A stretch of DNA of 64,000 bases from Actinoallomurus spadix (lineage in GTDB: Bacteria; Actinomycetota; Actinomycetes; Streptosporangiales; Streptosporangiaceae). The DNA lies in NCBI RefSeq assembly GCF_024055725.1, contig NZ_JAMXMX010000029.1:1-64000 (forward strand). Reading direction: 5' to 3'. The translations under genes were made by a program, and so were the position numbers. Numbering within the stretch: position 1 is the first letter of the stretch; each line of letters starts with the position of its first letter. This document shows, piece after piece, positions 36,579-45,715 of the stretch. The notes below the pieces were generated by a model. That model searched no databases, had not been told where the DNA came from, and saw nothing but the letters and a program-made list of their open reading frames with translations.

Positions 36579-37520
36579 TCAGCCCGTCGCGGCGTTGATC
36601 TTGGGCTCACGGACGGCTCCCGCGGAGATGCCCCACTTGTCGGTGAGCCGCCGGTAGGTGCCGTCGTTGATCAGGTCCTTGACCGCCGTGAAGACCGCGT
36701 CCCGCAGGTTGTCGTGGTGCTTGGGGATCGCGATGCCGTAGAGCGCGGTGCCGTACGGCTGCCCCGAGGGTTCAAAGCGGTCAGCGGACTGCCTGGCGCC
36801 GTAGACCACGGAGGGGGCGTCGGCGAGGACACCGTCGGCGCGTCCCTTGGCGAGGGCGGCGTTGGCGGCGGCCTGGTCGTCGAAGGAGAGCCGGACGGGC
36901 GCGGGCCTACCGGCGTCCTTGCACGCCCTCAGGCGTGCGCCGGCGTTCGGCTCGGCCGCGCTCGCGGGAGTGAGTTCGTCCTCCTGCGTCGTGCCCCTCT
37001 CCACGGCGATCCGCCGGCCGCACAGGGACAGGTCGCCGGGCTGCAGCCGTTTGGGATTGCCCTTTCGGACCAGCAGCATCGTGCCCGCCGAGAGGTATGT
37101 CACGAAATCGAGCCGCGTCTCCCTTTCGCGGGTATCAGTGAACGAGGAGAGGCTGAGGTCGTACTTGCCCTCGGCGAGCGCGGGCATGATCGATTCGAAT
37201 TTCACGTCCTGAAACTGCGGTTCGACGCCCAGTTCCCGGGCGATGGCGGTGCCCAGGTCGACGTCGAAGCCCACGATCTGCCCGCCCTGCTTGAACTCGT
37301 TCGGCGGGTACAGGGCGTCGGTCGCGATGACGATCTTGTTGGCCTTCTTCACGCGGCCCAGGGCGCTCGCCGGGTCGGCGTCCCGGCAGGCCGAGAGGGC
37401 GGACGTCATCGTGAGAGCGGTAAGGCCCCCCGCGATCAGGCGGCGGGCGAAGGGACGGGGACGCAGTGCTCCTCCTCGGGGGGCGGAGGCGGGGGGACGT
37501 ACGGGGGAGTCAGACGACAT
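36579..37520 (-). CDS. Second amino-acid binding lipoprotein (paralogue)
   Basis: A 313-aa paralogue of the neighbouring binding protein with the same landmarks (IVIATDALYPPNEFKQGGQ, ERGTTQEDELTP, FDVDLGTAIARELG) and lipobox LSAC (Cys45). Its N-terminus is longer and Arg/Pro-rich before the signal helix, with twin Arg just ahead of it. No separate permease or ATPase accompanies it, so it probably delivers a related substrate to the same transporter. Substitutions around the binding cleft suggest a different ligand preference, but this needs comparison. Confidence 0.88.
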   Translation of the reverse strand: MSSDSPVRPPASAPRGGALRPRPFARRLIAGGLTALTMTSALSACRDADPASALGRVKKANKIVIATDALYPPNEFKQGGQIVGFDVDLGTAIARELGVEPQFQDVKFESIMPALAEGKYDLSLSSFTDTRERETRLDFVTYLSAGTMLLVRKGNPKRLQPGDLSLCGRRIAVERGTTQEDELTPASAAEPNAGARLRACKDAGRPAPVRLSFDDQAAANAALAKGRADGVLADAPSVVYGARQSADRFEPSGQPYGTALYGIAIPKHHDNLRDAVFTAVKDLINDGTYRRLTDKWGISAGAVREPKINAATG

Positions 37521-37568
37521 CTTGGCCTACTCCAGCCCGGATCGTGATCAACAATGACACGAATGGAT

Positions 37569-37595
37569 AACGGGTGATGTCGTGACTCACCCGTT
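37569..37595. promoter_or_regulatory. Inverted repeat in a divergent promoter region
   Basis: AACGGGTGA and TCACCCGTT, 9-bp perfect arms with a 9-base spacer, lie between the divergent second binding protein and malic enzyme genes. No gene ends here, so a regulator-binding site is more likely than a terminator. Confidence 0.5.
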
Positions 37596-37744
37596 GCGTC
37601 CCCCTGACTGAGCGGCACCGTGGAGTGTGGGACGATTGGGCGACGGGTGACCCCCGTACACATCGAGAGACGGCCGCGCTGTCCATTGACCCGGAGGCAA
37701 ACTGCGGTCGTCTGCCCGTATTTCCACTAGTAGCAGGGGTCGCT

Positions 37745-38929
<1,185 letters not shown>

Positions 38930-38944
38930 CCCACCCGCCGACGA

Positions 38945-38982
38945 CCGCGGCCCGCGCACCTCACCAGGCGCGCGGGCCGCGG
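38945..38982. terminator. Terminator after malic enzyme
   Basis: A 13-bp perfect GC stem (38945-38957 and 38970-38982) with a 12-nt loop, 15 bases after the stop codon. Confidence 0.85.
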
Positions 38983-39038
38983 CACGTTTCAGTCGAACGA
39001 GAGCTCAGGGTAATCATCTCGAAACTGGTTGTGATCAT

Positions 39039-39054
39039 TGACATCTTTATGTCA
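39039..39054. promoter_or_regulatory. Probable VapB operator
   Basis: TGACAT-N4-ATGTCA, a perfect palindrome 19 bases upstream of the antitoxin ATG and overlapping a TTGACA-like element. Ribbon-helix-helix antitoxins typically autoregulate through such sites. Confidence 0.55.
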
Positions 39055-39073
39055 CGCTGCCGACACTGAAGGC

Positions 39074-39358
39074 ATGCGGAGGACGACGGTGCGGATCGAC
39101 GATCAGCTACTCGCGGACGCCAAGGCGTTCGCGGCTCAGCAGCATCGCAGCCTGAACTCGGTGATCGAGGATGCGTTGCGTCAGCTGCTGCGGCGCGCCG
39201 ACGTTCCCTCTCGAGAGCCCGCCGCGTTCCCTGCCTACGGCGGCACCGGACCGGCCAGGCCCGATATCGACCTGAACGATCCTCGGGTACTCAAGAGCCT
39301 GATGTACGAAGAGGAAGACGAGGATTACAGGATGCGAGCCCGTGATGCGGCTGGTTGA
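39074..39358 (+). CDS. vapB: VapB-type ribbon-helix-helix antitoxin
   Basis: A 94-aa antitoxin: residues 1-42 form a ribbon-helix-helix DNA-binding domain (TTVRIDDQLLADAKAFAAQQ) and the acidic C-terminus (SLMYEEEDEDYRMRARD) is the likely toxin-neutralising tail. It overlaps the toxin gene by 14 bases, so the pair is translationally coupled. ATG 39074. Confidence 0.85.
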   Translation: MRRTTVRIDDQLLADAKAFAAQQHRSLNSVIEDALRQLLRRADVPSREPAAFPAYGGTGPARPDIDLNDPRVLKSLMYEEEDEDYRMRARDAAG

Positions 39359-39773
39359 TGTCAATGTCCTCGTATACGCCCATCGCCCGGACATGGCCGA
39401 TCACGAGCGGTATCGGGGCTGGCTCTTCGAGATGATGGACGGGCCGGAGCCCTTCGCGGTGTCAGATCTCGTGCTGAGTGGGTTCGTTCGGGTGGTGACG
39501 AATCGCCGCATCTACAAAGATCCAACCCCACTCACTACCGCGTTGGCCGCCGTGTCCGCTCTGCGCAACCGGTCGAACTGTGTCCCTCTCGTACCGGGTC
39601 CGCGTAACTGGGCCATCTTCACCGAGCTCTGCGAGAAGACCGGGGCCAACGGCAACGACGTGGCGGACGCCTATCACGCCGCCCTCGCCATCGAGCATGG
39701 ATGCGAGTTCATCACCACGGACAAAGGCTTCAGCCGCTTCCCTGGGCTGCGGTGGCGGCGGCCCCTCGACTGA
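39345..39773 (+). CDS. vapC: VapC-type PIN-domain toxin ribonuclease
   Basis: A 142-aa PIN-domain protein, predicted Mg-dependent RNase. Acidic site residues appear in VDVNVLVYAHRPD (start), ANGNDVADAYHAALA (centre) and TTDKGFSRFPGL (end). A GTG three bases earlier (39342) is an alternative start. The RNA target is unknown. Confidence 0.88.
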   Translation: MRLVDVNVLVYAHRPDMADHERYRGWLFEMMDGPEPFAVSDLVLSGFVRVVTNRRIYKDPTPLTTALAAVSALRNRSNCVPLVPGPRNWAIFTELCEKTGANGNDVADAYHAALAIEHGCEFITTDKGFSRFPGLRWRRPLD

Positions 39774-39805
39774 TCTTCCCCGGGAGGCCGGGTTAGGCTG
39801 CGGGC

Positions 39806-40774
39806 ATGTTCGCCGTCACTGCCGCACGCATCGATGCCGACGACCCGCTGAACGGGCTTGAGCTGGGAGATCGTCCCGAGCCGACGGTTCCGGAGGGCTG
39901 GACGACCGTCACGGTCAAGGCGACCGCGCTCAACCACCACGACGTCTGGACGCTGCGCGGCGTCGGGATCCGGGAGGACCGACTGCCGATCATCCTGGGC
40001 TGTGACGCGGCCGGGATCGACGCGGACGGCAACGAGGTCATCGTGCACTCCGTCATCGGCGATCCGGAGCGGGGCGGAGGCGACGAGACGCTCGATCCGA
40101 AGCGCTCACTGCTGTCGGAGTCCTATGACGGCACGTTCGCGGAGAAGGTCGCGGTGCCGCGCCGCAATCTCGTGCCCAAACCGGCGTCGATCTCGTTCGA
40201 GGAGGCGGCCTGCCTGCCGACGGCGTGGCTGACGGCGTACCGCATGCTGTTCGACAAGGCGGGCCTGCAGCCCGGATCGACCATCCTGGTGCAGGGCGCG
40301 GGCGGGGGAGCCGCCACCGCGCTGATCGCGCTCGGCGCGGCGGCCGGGTACCGCGTCTGGGCGACCAGCCGTTCCGAGGACAAGCGCGAGCGCGCCCTCG
40401 CGCTGGGCGCCGACGAGGTCTTCGAGTCCGGGGCGCGGTTGCCCGAGCGGGTCGACGCGGTGATGGAGACGGTCGGCCAGGCCACCTGGTCGCACTCGCT
40501 GAAGTCCCTGCGCCCCGGCGGCCGGATCGTCGTGTCCGGCGCGACCAGCGGCCAGGTGCCGCCGGCCGAGCTGAACCGCGTGTTCTTCCTCCAGTTGTCG
40601 GTGGTGGGCTCGACGATGGGCACCCGTGACCAGCTCGTACGGCTCGCGCGCTTCCTCGACAAGACCGGGGTGCGCCCGCGGATCGACCGCGCGCTTCCGC
40701 TGGGCGAGGCGCGCGACGGGTTCGCCGCGATGATCGAGGGTGACGTCTTCGGGAAGATCGTTTTCACCGTGTGA
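39806..40774 (+). CDS. Zinc-free MDR oxidoreductase (quinone-oxidoreductase-like)
   Basis: A 322-aa medium-chain dehydrogenase. Catalytic-domain start KATALNHHDVWTLRG, then the Rossmann motif VQGAGGGAATALIALG near residue 160 and the C-terminal RALPLGEARDGFAAM. The zinc-ligand pattern of alcohol dehydrogenases is absent, so it is likely an NADPH-dependent quinone or enone reductase. It is the last gene of the conserved stretch before the RiPP cluster, converging with its first gene across 24 bases. Confidence 0.88.
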   Translation: MFAVTAARIDADDPLNGLELGDRPEPTVPEGWTTVTVKATALNHHDVWTLRGVGIREDRLPIILGCDAAGIDADGNEVIVHSVIGDPERGGGDETLDPKRSLLSESYDGTFAEKVAVPRRNLVPKPASISFEEAACLPTAWLTAYRMLFDKAGLQPGSTILVQGAGGGAATALIALGAAAGYRVWATSRSEDKRERALALGADEVFESGARLPERVDAVMETVGQATWSHSLKSLRPGGRIVVSGATSGQVPPAELNRVFFLQLSVVGSTMGTRDQLVRLARFLDKTGVRPRIDRALPLGEARDGFAAMIEGDVFGKIVFTV

Positions 40775-40798
40775 CGTTGGTCTTAGGACCACTCCCGG

Positions 40799-42754
40799 CT
40801 ACCAGCCGGGGTTCTCCGGCAGTGCCAGCGAGAGGTACTTGCCGTCCTCGGAGATCATCACGCCCAGCCCGCAGCAGTCGTCGAGGAAGCCGGTGACCTC
40901 GCCGAGTGACAGGTCGAATCCCCGGTCGAGCAGCGACTGGTGGACGCGCTTGCCGGCCCGCGCGGTGTCGCCGCACGCCTCGTACGCCTCGGCCTGCCAG
41001 CCGTGCAGCACCGCCTTCCGCGGCCGGCCCGAACGGGTGTCGAGGATCTTCAGCCTGCCGGGGAGGCGCTCGTAGAAGAGCACCGGCCGGTCGCCGCTCG
41101 CCCATCTGCGCTTCCACTCCAGGGCCGCGGACGTCAGGAGTTCGTGGCTGTCCGCGGAGGCGACGTCCGGGGCTTCGAAGTCGAAGAAGTAGGCGATCCG
41201 CGAATGGTCCAGCTCGGGCGGGTAGACGTACGCGTAGCTCGCCTGCGGGCGGACGCCGGAGATCGCGAATGACGGGTCCGTGAAGTAGGGGCTGAAGCGT
41301 TCGAGCCAGATGCCGAGCTGGCCCGTGGGCGGTTGCAGGTGGTGCAGCAGCGGGACCAGCGCGGCCTGCTCGATGTAGTCCTGGTCGGTCTCGCCAGGGA
41401 AGCCGCGCAAGATGTGCCATTCGGTGGAGATGCCGTAGTAGCACGCCCATTTCAGCAGCCGGACGTTGATGAGCCTGCTGGAGCCCTTGCGCATCAGCCC
41501 GAGAACGTGGGTGCTCAGGTTCTCGATGCCGGGCTGGATCCGCCGGATGCCGGCCCGTCGCATGAGCGCGAGCTGCTCGCGCGTCAGGTTCGCCTTGACC
41601 TCGAAGAACAGGTCGAGGTCCCAGCGCCGCTCCGCCAGCTCGGCGCAGAACGAGGACAGGTACGCCATGTCGAGGATGTTGTCGACCGCGTCGACGCGGC
41701 GGACCGGATGGGATCGGAGGAGTCCCTCCAGGTCGGCGAGCGCCCGCCCGCCGGCCCTGCTGCGGTAGTTCATGCCGAGGGCGTTCAGGCCGCAGAAGGT
41801 GCAATGGTGCTTCTGCCCCCACCAGCAGCCCCGGGAGAACTCGACGAGCAGCCGCACCTCGTCCTCGCCCAGGACGCGTGACCGGTCGTGCCGCTCCAGG
41901 GTGCGGAAATAGTCGTCGTAGTCGGGTGCCGGAAGGGTGTTCAGGTCGTACGTGCGCGCGGTCTCGCCGACGTCGTCGTGATCCGCTCCCTGGCGGCGCA
42001 CGCCGGGGATCGGGCGGGACACGCCGGCGGCGAGGTCGTGCAGCAGCGCGGGCAGGGCGATGTCGCCCTCCCCGGACACCACGTAGTCCAGCCACGGCAG
42101 TTCCTCGGCGTAGGCGATGCCCATCCCGCCGTCGAAGTTCGCGCCGCCGTAGATCAGCGGCAGGTCCGGGAAGCGGTCCTTCAGCCGGCGTCCCAGCGCG
42201 AGGGAGGCGGTGTTCTGCAGGAACGTCGAGGAGAATCCCACGGCGTCGTAGGAGGACCAGTCCACCGAGTCGAGGCAGCCTTCGATCCAGGCGGGCAGGA
42301 CCTCCCGGCGGAAAGTGATCAACTGGTCGGGGCCGTTCTCCAGGACCTTCGACCAGAACGCCGGCACCTCCGGGTACTCGGCGAAGTAGTCGGCCTCCGG
42401 CCGGATCTCCCCGAAGGCGGCGTAGGAGAACAGCCACTCGCCCAGCTGGTGGAACCGGTCGTCGTTCATCCGCGCGATCCGGTCGTAGATCCCGTTGCCC
42501 AGCAGTGCGCTCAGCTCGAGGTTGAGATAGAGCACGTCACAGTGGTGGCCGGCCCTCTTGACGATCGCCTGCAGCAGACCGCACTGGATGGAGGGCGCGT
42601 CGACCCAGCACCACGGCATGTTGACCAGGGCCACCCGGAGGGGCCGTGGCGGGGGCCCGGGAACCGGTGCGGACTTATCCTTCGGCGCCAGTGGCAGCAT
42701 TCTGGTCCTCGCCCCGGTTCCCGCCGGGTCACCGGCGCCGGCCCTTGGGTGCAA
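40799..42754 (-). CDS. B12-binding radical SAM RiPP maturase 1
   Basis: A 651-aa enzyme with an N-terminal cobalamin-binding region (about 38-245, including GFSSTFLQNTASLALGRR and IYGGANFDGGMG) and a radical SAM domain whose cluster motif is Cys310-x7-Cys318-x2-Cys321 in RGCWWGQKHHCTFCG. The long CX7CX2C spacing and RGCWWG context match the family I know as RiPP maturation radical SAM protein 1 (TIGR03975), found beside TOMM/bacteriocin genes and expected to C-methylate or otherwise alter peptides. TTG 42754 is preferred because AGGAGG lies five bases upstream. Downstream of the second radical SAM gene in the same direction, 34 bases apart. Confidence 0.85.
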   Translation of the reverse strand: MHPRAGAGDPAGTGARTRMLPLAPKDKSAPVPGPPPRPLRVALVNMPWCWVDAPSIQCGLLQAIVKRAGHHCDVLYLNLELSALLGNGIYDRIARMNDDRFHQLGEWLFSYAAFGEIRPEADYFAEYPEVPAFWSKVLENGPDQLITFRREVLPAWIEGCLDSVDWSSYDAVGFSSTFLQNTASLALGRRLKDRFPDLPLIYGGANFDGGMGIAYAEELPWLDYVVSGEGDIALPALLHDLAAGVSRPIPGVRRQGADHDDVGETARTYDLNTLPAPDYDDYFRTLERHDRSRVLGEDEVRLLVEFSRGCWWGQKHHCTFCGLNALGMNYRSRAGGRALADLEGLLRSHPVRRVDAVDNILDMAYLSSFCAELAERRWDLDLFFEVKANLTREQLALMRRAGIRRIQPGIENLSTHVLGLMRKGSSRLINVRLLKWACYYGISTEWHILRGFPGETDQDYIEQAALVPLLHHLQPPTGQLGIWLERFSPYFTDPSFAISGVRPQASYAYVYPPELDHSRIAYFFDFEAPDVASADSHELLTSAALEWKRRWASGDRPVLFYERLPGRLKILDTRSGRPRKAVLHGWQAEAYEACGDTARAGKRVHQSLLDRGFDLSLGEVTGFLDDCCGLGVMISEDGKYLSLALPENPGW

Positions 42755-42788
42755 TTTCTCCTCCTCTGCGAAAGAGCGCCGTGCGCGC

Positions 42789-44936
42789 TCAGATGTCGCC
42801 GTTGAGCCGCGCGGTGAGCTTGATGAGCGCCCGCAGGCGGTCGCGGGTCAGCCCCTGTCCGGCGACCGGGATGGTGAACGTCGTGCCGGAGGGCAGGATC
42901 GCCACCGAGCTGTCGCCTCGGCGCGCGGTGCCCCGTCCGCCGAGCCAGGGAGCGATCGACGTACTGCTCGCGCCCCCGTTGCGCTTGAGGAGGAAGAACT
43001 GGTCCCGTACGTCTTCGAAGTCGGCGAACGCCTCGATGTTGGCGAACGGGATCGTCGGGTCGGCGATCGGCAGGAGGTCGACCTGAGGGTCGTCCTGCGG
43101 CAGGCCCGGCCAGAGCCGGCGCCCGAACGCCGCGAAGTACAGCAGGGTGTGGGCCGTGTCGATTCCGCCGACGAACGGCCGGTCGTCCGACGTGCGCCGG
43201 ATGAGGCTCATGCGCTCGTCGTCGACCCGCCGGTCGATCTCCCCGGGCCACCGGTTCGCTCCCTGGGTCGTGTCCCGCCAGGGCAGGTAGCGTGCGACGT
43301 CCTCGCTCGGCGGGAGCGGGAGGATCTCGACGGCGAACGCGTCGGGATTCTTGGCGACCATGGAGCCCGGCGTCAGGGAGAACGTCCCGATTCCGGCGAG
43401 CGACCACAGGTCGTCGTGTTCGAGTAGGAAGTCGTACGTGCGGGCCGCCTCGTCGTCGCGCTCACTGGGGAACCCGGTGAATCCCATCATCTGGGCGCCG
43501 ATGTCGTTCTTGACCAGGTCGCGGAGGATGTCCGGCACGTCCGTGAGCCGCACGCCCTTGTCGATCAGGTCGAGCACGCGCTGCGACCCCGACTCGTAGC
43601 CGAAGGAGATGGCGACGCAGCCGGCGTCCTTGAGCCGCTTGGCCATGTCCCGCTTGGGAAAGGTCCGTTCCAGGCGGAGTTCGGCGCTCCAGCGGACCGG
43701 ATCGCGTAGTTCCTTCATGGCGTCGCAGAGCAGGCGGAGGTACCGCGGGGACATGGCGTCGACGGCGAAGTACACGGTCCGGCCGAACCCGGTGATCTCC
43801 TCCAGGTCCTTGATCACCGCTTCGACGGGACGCTCCCTCGACGGTGAGGTCGGGCGGTCGGAGTTCAGGCCGTAGTCGCAGAAGGTGCACTTGTTCCAGT
43901 AGCAGCCCCGCGTGGGGCTGTACAGGATCACCGGCTCCGGCGACCAGTAGGCATCCCAGTCCCAGACGTCATAGGCGGGCGTCGGCAGTTCCGCGACGTT
44001 CTCGTAGTTGATCGACGGGGCCGGCGACGTGTCCTCGCGCGTCAGCACGCCCGGGATGCCGGCGAGATCGCGCCCGTCCCGTACGGCGGTGAGGATCTCG
44101 CAGAACGGCGTCTCTCCCTCGCCGGGCACGATGAGGTCGGCGTCGGAGAAGATCCGCCAGTAGTCCCCGGGGACCCGTGCGAAACGGACGTGATCGCAGA
44201 CCTCGGTGCCGCCGAACACGATGACGGTCTCCGGGCGCCGCGCGCGGATCTCCCGCGCGAGGCGCAGCGCCATCGGAAGCTGCCCGGTGTAGGCGACCGA
44301 CAGCCCGACCACCCGCCACTCGCGTTCCCCGATCAGGTCGAGGAACGGCCCGCGGACGTAGGGGTCGAACGGCCCGGTCAGCCGGTCGATCACGGCGGGC
44401 TCGCACAGGTCCGCGTAGCAGGAGAGGTTCACCACCGGGCCCGGCAGGATCTGGAAGTCGGCGATGCTCTTGGGGACCCCGTCGAGACCGAGCAGTTCCT
44501 GCCAGCGCTTCATCGCCAGGACGGCCTGCCGGTACGTCGGATGGTGGTAGAAGGACCGGCCGTCACGGAAGATGTCGATGGCCCTGCTGACGAAGTCCGG
44601 GCTGAGCCCCTCCGCACCGAGCGCGGCGCGGTAGTCGAGCTCGTCCGCCCTGGTGAGATCGGCGGACGCCTCGATGCGTCTCCTGACCGCGGCCGCCCGC
44701 TCCAGCAGCCGGCCGACGTTCTCCGGGCGCGCCAGGTGGTTCAGCGCGTCGATGTTGGCGTCGACGCACCGGCCGCCGGAGAATCCCGCGCGCCGTGCCG
44801 CCGCCACGAGATACGGAATCGAATGATAGGGCTGAGTCGGATCGGTCAGCGGCGGATTGATCAACAGATACGGCAGGTCGCTTTCCCGGCGCCGCCGGCT
44901 GCGTATCGCAGGTCTTTCGGTCAGGAATGTGGACAC
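42789..44936 (-). CDS. B12-binding radical SAM enzyme 2
   Basis: A 715-aa protein with a cobalamin-binding-type N-terminal half (LINPPLTDPTQPYHSIPYL, then GLSVAYTGQLPMALRLA and FGGTEVCDHV) and a radical SAM domain. The cluster motif is CX4CX2C in RGCYWNKCTFCDYG (Cys345, Cys350, Cys353), one residue longer than the classical CX3CX2C. The downstream barrel has YESGSQRVLDLIDKG and GFTGFPSERDDEA. Likely a peptide or small-molecule C-methyltransferase-type enzyme of the cluster. GTG 44936 has GGAGGA four bases upstream; an ATG at 44969 lacks one. It is divergent from the precursor genes. Confidence 0.8.
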   Translation of the reverse strand: MSTFLTERPAIRSRRRRESDLPYLLINPPLTDPTQPYHSIPYLVAAARRAGFSGGRCVDANIDALNHLARPENVGRLLERAAAVRRRIEASADLTRADELDYRAALGAEGLSPDFVSRAIDIFRDGRSFYHHPTYRQAVLAMKRWQELLGLDGVPKSIADFQILPGPVVNLSCYADLCEPAVIDRLTGPFDPYVRGPFLDLIGEREWRVVGLSVAYTGQLPMALRLAREIRARRPETVIVFGGTEVCDHVRFARVPGDYWRIFSDADLIVPGEGETPFCEILTAVRDGRDLAGIPGVLTREDTSPAPSINYENVAELPTPAYDVWDWDAYWSPEPVILYSPTRGCYWNKCTFCDYGLNSDRPTSPSRERPVEAVIKDLEEITGFGRTVYFAVDAMSPRYLRLLCDAMKELRDPVRWSAELRLERTFPKRDMAKRLKDAGCVAISFGYESGSQRVLDLIDKGVRLTDVPDILRDLVKNDIGAQMMGFTGFPSERDDEAARTYDFLLEHDDLWSLAGIGTFSLTPGSMVAKNPDAFAVEILPLPPSEDVARYLPWRDTTQGANRWPGEIDRRVDDERMSLIRRTSDDRPFVGGIDTAHTLLYFAAFGRRLWPGLPQDDPQVDLLPIADPTIPFANIEAFADFEDVRDQFFLLKRNGGASSTSIAPWLGGRGTARRGDSSVAILPSGTTFTIPVAGQGLTRDRLRALIKLTARLNGDI

Positions 44937-45032
44937 CTGTTCCTCCGCGATCGCGCTGGAGCCGCCCATCGGATTAATGATCGCGAGTTTGGCATGGTGT
45001 CCAGGTAATGGGAAGTCGCGGTCATCGTGCTG

Positions 45033-45086
45033 TTCTTAAGACCACCGGCGAGTGGTTCTAGAACGCCGTGAGATGTGTCTTAAGAA
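45033..45086. promoter_or_regulatory. Three palindromic boxes spaced exactly 22 bp apart
   Basis: Box 1 TTCTTAAGAC (45033-45042), box 2 GTTCTAGAAC (45055-45064) and box 3 GTCTTAAGAA (45077-45086). Centres are 22 bp apart, about two helical turns, so all face the same side of DNA. They lie between the divergent radical SAM and precursor genes and look like an operator array for a cluster regulator (candidates: the ParB-like or NarL-type proteins). Seen in sequence; the binder is unknown. Confidence 0.65.
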
Positions 45087-45163
45087 TCCGGTCGTCACGG
45101 GGGTGGACGGCGGCCTGGGCGCGACATATGTTCGCGGCAGTCCCCGATCACCAGGAGGTTTGC

Positions 45164-45352
45164 GTGTCCAAGGACCCACTCGCCCCGCTCAACGCGGCCG
45201 GTCTGCAGCGGCTCCCCGAGCCGATGAAGGCCGTGTTCGAGAACCTCAGCCCGGAAGAGCTGCGGGTCGCCAGCGCCATTCAGGAAAGGCTCAACGCCGT
45301 GGCGCCGGACGTCGAAGGCCAGCAGAACGACAACAACAACTGTCTCTGCTAG
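45164..45352 (+). CDS. RiPP precursor peptide A (ends in NNNCLC)
   Basis: A 62-aa peptide with GGAGG upstream of its GTG. The leader (residues 1-53) has two predicted helices, the second with LSPEELRVASAIQERLNAV, ending in APDVEGQ. The rest, QNDNNNCLC, is the likely core: Asn-rich with a C-terminal Cys-Leu-Cys. It has no Ser or Thr after the leader, so lanthionine chemistry is impossible; Cys can serve the YcaO enzyme, the flavoprotein or the radical SAM/SPASM enzyme. Paralogue of the next gene, with three leader differences. Leader/core boundary is inferred. Confidence 0.88.
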   Translation: MSKDPLAPLNAAGLQRLPEPMKAVFENLSPEELRVASAIQERLNAVAPDVEGQQNDNNNCLC

Positions 45353-45426
45353 CGGCAATTACGGCTCGCCATTACAGGCGGATCGGCCACTGATCCGGCA
45401 GATCCTTCAATCCTCAGGAGGTACGC

Positions 45427-45633
45427 ATGTCCAAGGACCCGCTCGCCCCGCTCAACGCGGCCGGTCTGCAGCGGCTCCCCGAGCCGATGAGGGCCGTCTT
45501 CGAAGACCTCAGCCCGGAAGAGCTGCGGGTCGCCGGCGCCATCCAGGAACGGCTCAACGCCGTGGCGCCGGACGTCGAGGGCCAGACCACCGACCCCGGC
45601 AGCGGCGGCAACAACAACAACTGTCTCTGCTAG
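45427..45633 (+). CDS. RiPP precursor peptide B (ends in NNNNCLC)
   Basis: A 68-aa peptide nearly identical to precursor A in the leader (differences at residues 22, 27 and 37) with AGGAGG before its ATG. After APDVEGQ the core reads TTDPGSGGNNNNCLC: longer, with a Gly/Ser spacer and one more Asn. The shared C-terminal NNNCLC is therefore the conserved modified unit. The Asn run is encoded by AAC repeats. Duplication includes the ribosome site, so the pair arose by tandem copy. Confidence 0.88.
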   Translation: MSKDPLAPLNAAGLQRLPEPMRAVFEDLSPEELRVAGAIQERLNAVAPDVEGQTTDPGSGGNNNNCLC

Positions 45634-45637
45634 CGGA

Positions 45638-45692
45638 TCTCCCGAACCGCGCTGGCGGAATTCCCGGCCCGCCACTCCGGCGGGTCGGGAGA
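45638..45692 (+). terminator. Attenuator-like hairpin after the precursors
   Basis: Outer arms TCTCCCGA/TCGGGAGA (45638-45645, 45685-45692) enclose an inner CCCGCC/GGCGGG hairpin. Lying between precursor B and the SPASM enzyme, it could cause partial termination so that precursor RNA exceeds enzyme RNA, a frequent RiPP strategy. Confidence 0.5.
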
Positions 45693-45715
45693 ACAAACGC
45701 TGTGAGGTGGAGGGC

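Noticed and set aside
40778-40791. TGGTC-N4-GACCA resembling a DasR (dre) box
   Set aside because: The known dre core has TGGTC and GACCA two bases apart, not four, and the site lies between two convergent gene ends, so a weak terminator or chance is more likely.
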